Shown here piece by piece: positions 48,032 to 49,749 of a stretch of 49,749 nt of DNA. Made by a program: the position numbers and the translations under genes. The notes beneath the pieces were generated by a model. It searched no databases. It worked only from the letters and a program-made list of their open reading frames with translations, and had not been told where the DNA came from. Every line of letters begins with the position of its first letter. Position 1 is the stretch's first letter. This DNA comes from a virus: the IMG/VR virus record IMGVR_UViG_3300017987_000129, positions 1 to 49,749 of that record. One strand, given 5' to 3'.

Positions 48032-48796
48032 TTAATGAGCCAATGTGTTTTTGATCAACTTTTCTGCATTGAAGAGACGACCACGCTGAAAATCAGGTCG
48101 TACAATTTTGTACCGATTTGTAATCCATTTGCCATTACAAACCTTTACATAGATGCCTTCACGAAGGCCAGTGCCGCCAAATGAAGCAGGTTTTTCTATT
48201 AAATCAATATATCCTGAAAAATCTTTATTTAAAGGTATTTCAGAGAGCTTAGGAGACGTACTAAAGCCAGATTCCTGAAGAGCCCTTCGAGCCATTCTTG
48301 GTGAATAAAAATCATTATTTGAATGAAGAAATAAATCAAAAGCAATTAACCACGATGGAAGCTCTGTGTATTCCATTCCATGTTGCATGACCATCCATTC
48401 GCCATAAACGCTACATGGTCCTACAAGCTCTTCCAGAGCCTCAAATTGGCTTTTATGATCGTAGACCCAGTTCCAGATACTGGCAAATTGTCGTTGTGAA
48501 GAAGCCTGAGAAGGATTTCGGCCTTTTCGGAGGATTTTATCTTTGATCCGAATTTTAGGATGCCCTTCGTGGAAGCACATTCCTACCATAGCACCATCAA
48601 TTTTTTCCTCCACATTCACATACCCAATTGGATCACAAAGACGTTTTATCCCTAAAGCGGCGTGAAAACCCCTACCAATTCTAAAAAAGAATTGGCTGGT
48701 CATAAGCGAAGCGACCGAAGGGAGCAAGCATGACCAGCCCTTTAGGGTAGGGGATGAAACGCCGTGAGCTAGAAATGGTCTAAAAATGGGTTTCAC
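48032..48796 (-). CDS. RNA ligase with transposon-palindrome-disrupted N-terminus
   Basis: The functional core starts at about 48655: VEEKIDGAMVGM (motif I Lys), VYGEWMVMQHGMEY (III), LIAFDLFLHS (IIIa), EGIYVKVCNGKW (IV) and NRYKIVRPDF (V), as in Rnl2-like RNA ligases. Upstream of LGIKRLCDPIGYVN the frame runs through an IS200/IS605-type palindrome (48657-48767), so about 45 of the annotated N-terminal residues are transposon-derived. The native start was probably lost. The frame starts at a GTG (48796) without a good binding site; activity is doubtful. Confidence 0.72.
   Translation of the reverse strand: MKPIFRPFLAHGVSSPTLKGWSCLLPSVASLMTSQFFFRIGRGFHAALGIKRLCDPIGYVNVEEKIDGAMVGMCFHEGHPKIRIKDKILRKGRNPSQASSQRQFASIWNWVYDHKSQFEALEELVGPCSVYGEWMVMQHGMEYTELPSWLIAFDLFLHSNNDFYSPRMARRALQESGFSTSPKLSEIPLNKDFSGYIDLIEKPASFGGTGLREGIYVKVCNGKWITNRYKIVRPDFQRGRLFNAEKLIKNTLAH
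48651..48767. repeat. IS200/IS605-type terminal palindrome / omega-RNA-like fold
   Basis: Nested inverted repeats: CGGCGTG..ACGCCG, CCCCTACC..GGTAGGGG, AATTC..GAATT and GGCTGGTCAT..ATGACCAGCC. Read on the minus strand it starts GGCGTTTCATCCCCTACCC and ends GGTAGGGGTTTTCACGCC, the layout of IS605-family right ends. Confidence 0.65.
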
Positions 48797-48803
48797 CTAA
48801 CCG

Positions 48804-49070
48804 CTAATCAACTGATCTTACGGTTGGTTCACACTCGACAACATCCATTCCGTTAGAAGTTGCCTCAAAGTCTTTTCCTTCTTCCCTACCATACAACTTC
48901 CACAACGTATCCTGATATTGCTGCTCATCGCAGTCAGGGTTTGTCTCTTGGAAGTGCCGCTTCCCAATATGGCTTTCCATGTATTCTCTAAGACGAACCA
49001 CTGCTTCACCTTCATCCTTGCCCACAGGACCGTTCACGCCAGCAATGGTTGCTACAAATTTTACACTCAT
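48804..49070 (-). CDS. Hypothetical passenger protein
   Basis: 88 residues from ATG at 49070 (AAGGAGT upstream). MSVKFVATIAGVNGPVGK start; helical middle (GEAVVRLREYMESHIGKRHF). Lies between the palindrome and tnpA, so it could be element cargo or a leftover phage gene. Confidence 0.55.
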   Translation of the reverse strand: MSVKFVATIAGVNGPVGKDEGEAVVRLREYMESHIGKRHFQETNPDCDEQQYQDTLWKLYGREEGKDFEATSNGMDVVECEPTVRSVD

Positions 49071-49085
49071 GTTCATACTCCTTAT

Positions 49086-49493
49086 TTAGCCTTGTTCTTC
49101 AATGTATTGTCTAATCGTATCGGTCGAGGCATCGCCTGTCGTGCAGACAAAGTATCCATCACTCCAAAACGTCTTCTCATTCCAGAAGTGCCGAGACAAG
49201 AATGTATCAAATTTCTTCCAGATATGGAATGTTGATTGCGACTTCAACCGATTGACTATATCGAACGCAGACAAGGTTGGCGGTGCATCTACCAGAACGT
49301 GGATGTGATCTTTGTCCGTTTCGAGAACATCAATCGTAAAACCCGACTTCTCAGCGATCTCATAGAACAATCTCTTGATCTCATCATCAATTACCTTCGT
49401 CCAGAGCAATTTCTTACGATACTTCACACAAAAGACGAAATGATATTTCATCAAGTATTTGCTGTGCGAGCCGTGATGATATTTTTTCTCCAT
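49086..49493 (-). CDS. tnpA: IS200/IS605-family TnpA (Y1 transposase)
   Basis: 135 residues, full length. HHGSHSKYLMKYHFVFCVKY start; HUH pair HIHVLVDAPP and the catalytic Tyr in the helix TIRQYIEEQ. Acts on single-stranded DNA hairpins at the element ends. Divergent from tnpB, as in IS605. Confidence 0.93.
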   Translation of the reverse strand: MEKKYHHGSHSKYLMKYHFVFCVKYRKKLLWTKVIDDEIKRLFYEIAEKSGFTIDVLETDKDHIHVLVDAPPTLSAFDIVNRLKSQSTFHIWKKFDTFLSRHFWNEKTFWSDGYFVCTTGDASTDTIRQYIEEQG

Positions 49494-49574
49494 TTTGTCC
49501 TCAGAAATTTTGAGCCAACATACTACATAATTATGCCCAAGAAGAATTATAGCATAATTGGTGGTAAAAAGGAA

Positions 49575-49749
49575 TGGCTCATTACACTTACAAGTTCAGA
49601 CTCTATCCTAATAAAGAACAGCAACGACGGTTCGCTGCTCACTTTGGTTGCGTCCGCTTTGTGTATAACCACTTCCTTGATGAACGTAAAACTGCTTATG
49701 AGCAAAATGGCGAGAGTCCAAACTACTATGACCAAGCGGCAACGCTCAC
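49575..49749 (+). CDS. tnpB: TnpB-type RNA-guided nuclease, 3' truncated by window
   Basis: ATG 49575 after AAAAAGGA. The first 58 residues (AHYTYKFRLYPNKEQQRRFA, GCVRFVYNHFLDERK) are the standard TnpB/OrfB N-terminus. Nuclease core and guide-RNA region lie outside the window. Confidence 0.88.

Larger units (their letters stand above)
48651..49749. mobile_element. IS605-type insertion element, right part outside window
   Basis: Divergent tnpA/tnpB pair with a terminal palindrome on the tnpA side (48651-48767), inserted into the 5' part of the RNA ligase gene. The exact left boundary and the target site are not resolved; it is possible that only about 49080-49749 is the active element and the palindrome is a solo end. 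Confidence 0.65.

Overview
The window is part of the genome of a large tailed phage with a contractile tail, from the T4-like supergroup. It carries a contractile tail sheath, four tandem gp19-type tail-tube genes, a gp26-like baseplate protein, a gp55-like late sigma factor and SbcC/SbcD-type (gp46/gp47) recombination nucleases. It is AT-rich and gene-dense on both strands, and it has an unusually large translation cargo, which fits a jumbo phage. The host cannot be fixed from the sequence. Several small families and the ethylene-receptor-like sensor suggest an environmental Gram-negative host.

Layout. 1-5.7 kb: tail sheath and tubes (+). 5.7-9.4 kb: gp55-like sigma factor and small genes (mostly -), with a GT2-TPR glycosyltransferase on +. 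9.4-15.5 kb: baseplate and structural genes, a sigma70-type promoter with a hairpin leader, a VWA protein and an RNA ligase (+). 15.5-18.8 kb: a tightly overlapping minus-strand operon (PD-(D/E)XK nuclease, ethylene-receptor-like histidine kinase, HAD phosphatase, coupled mini-genes). 18.9-20.5 kb: a possible packaged protein and a mini kinase. 20.4-28.7 kb (-): CTP synthase, class II ribonucleotide reductase, gp46, glycosyltransferase, gp47.

30.2-38.2 kb is the most striking part: an operon-like array of tRNAs, small ORFs, EF-Tu and an SRP (4.5S) RNA. Every clearly assigned tRNA is for Phe, Tyr, Leu or Ser. The array is preceded by a 24-codon leader peptide whose codons 3-16 are only Phe, Ser, Leu and Tyr. 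They sample the codons of all but one of the downstream tRNAs. A perfect rho-independent terminator follows, with mutually exclusive 1:2, 2:3 and 3:4 pairings. I read this as a classical ribosome-stalling attenuator that opens the tRNA/EF-Tu operon when those charged tRNAs run short.

38.5-49.7 kb holds pyrE, an S24/S26-like gene, a phage metallopeptidase, tiny membrane proteins including a PMP3/YqaE homologue, a carbamoyltransferase behind an unidentified structured RNA, a compact RNase P RNA, small virion-like or zinc-ribbon genes, an RNA ligase whose 5' end is disrupted by an IS200/IS605-type palindrome, and a divergent tnpA/tnpB insertion element running off the right edge.

Taken together, the phage supplies its own tRNAs, tRNA-maturation RNA (RNase P), tRNA carrier (EF-Tu), tRNA-repair candidates (two RNA ligases) and SRP RNA. 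The EF-Tu has lost the near-universal RGITI switch-I motif, the cleavage site of the Lit exclusion protease. This suggests translation take-over or resistance to host defences that attack translation.
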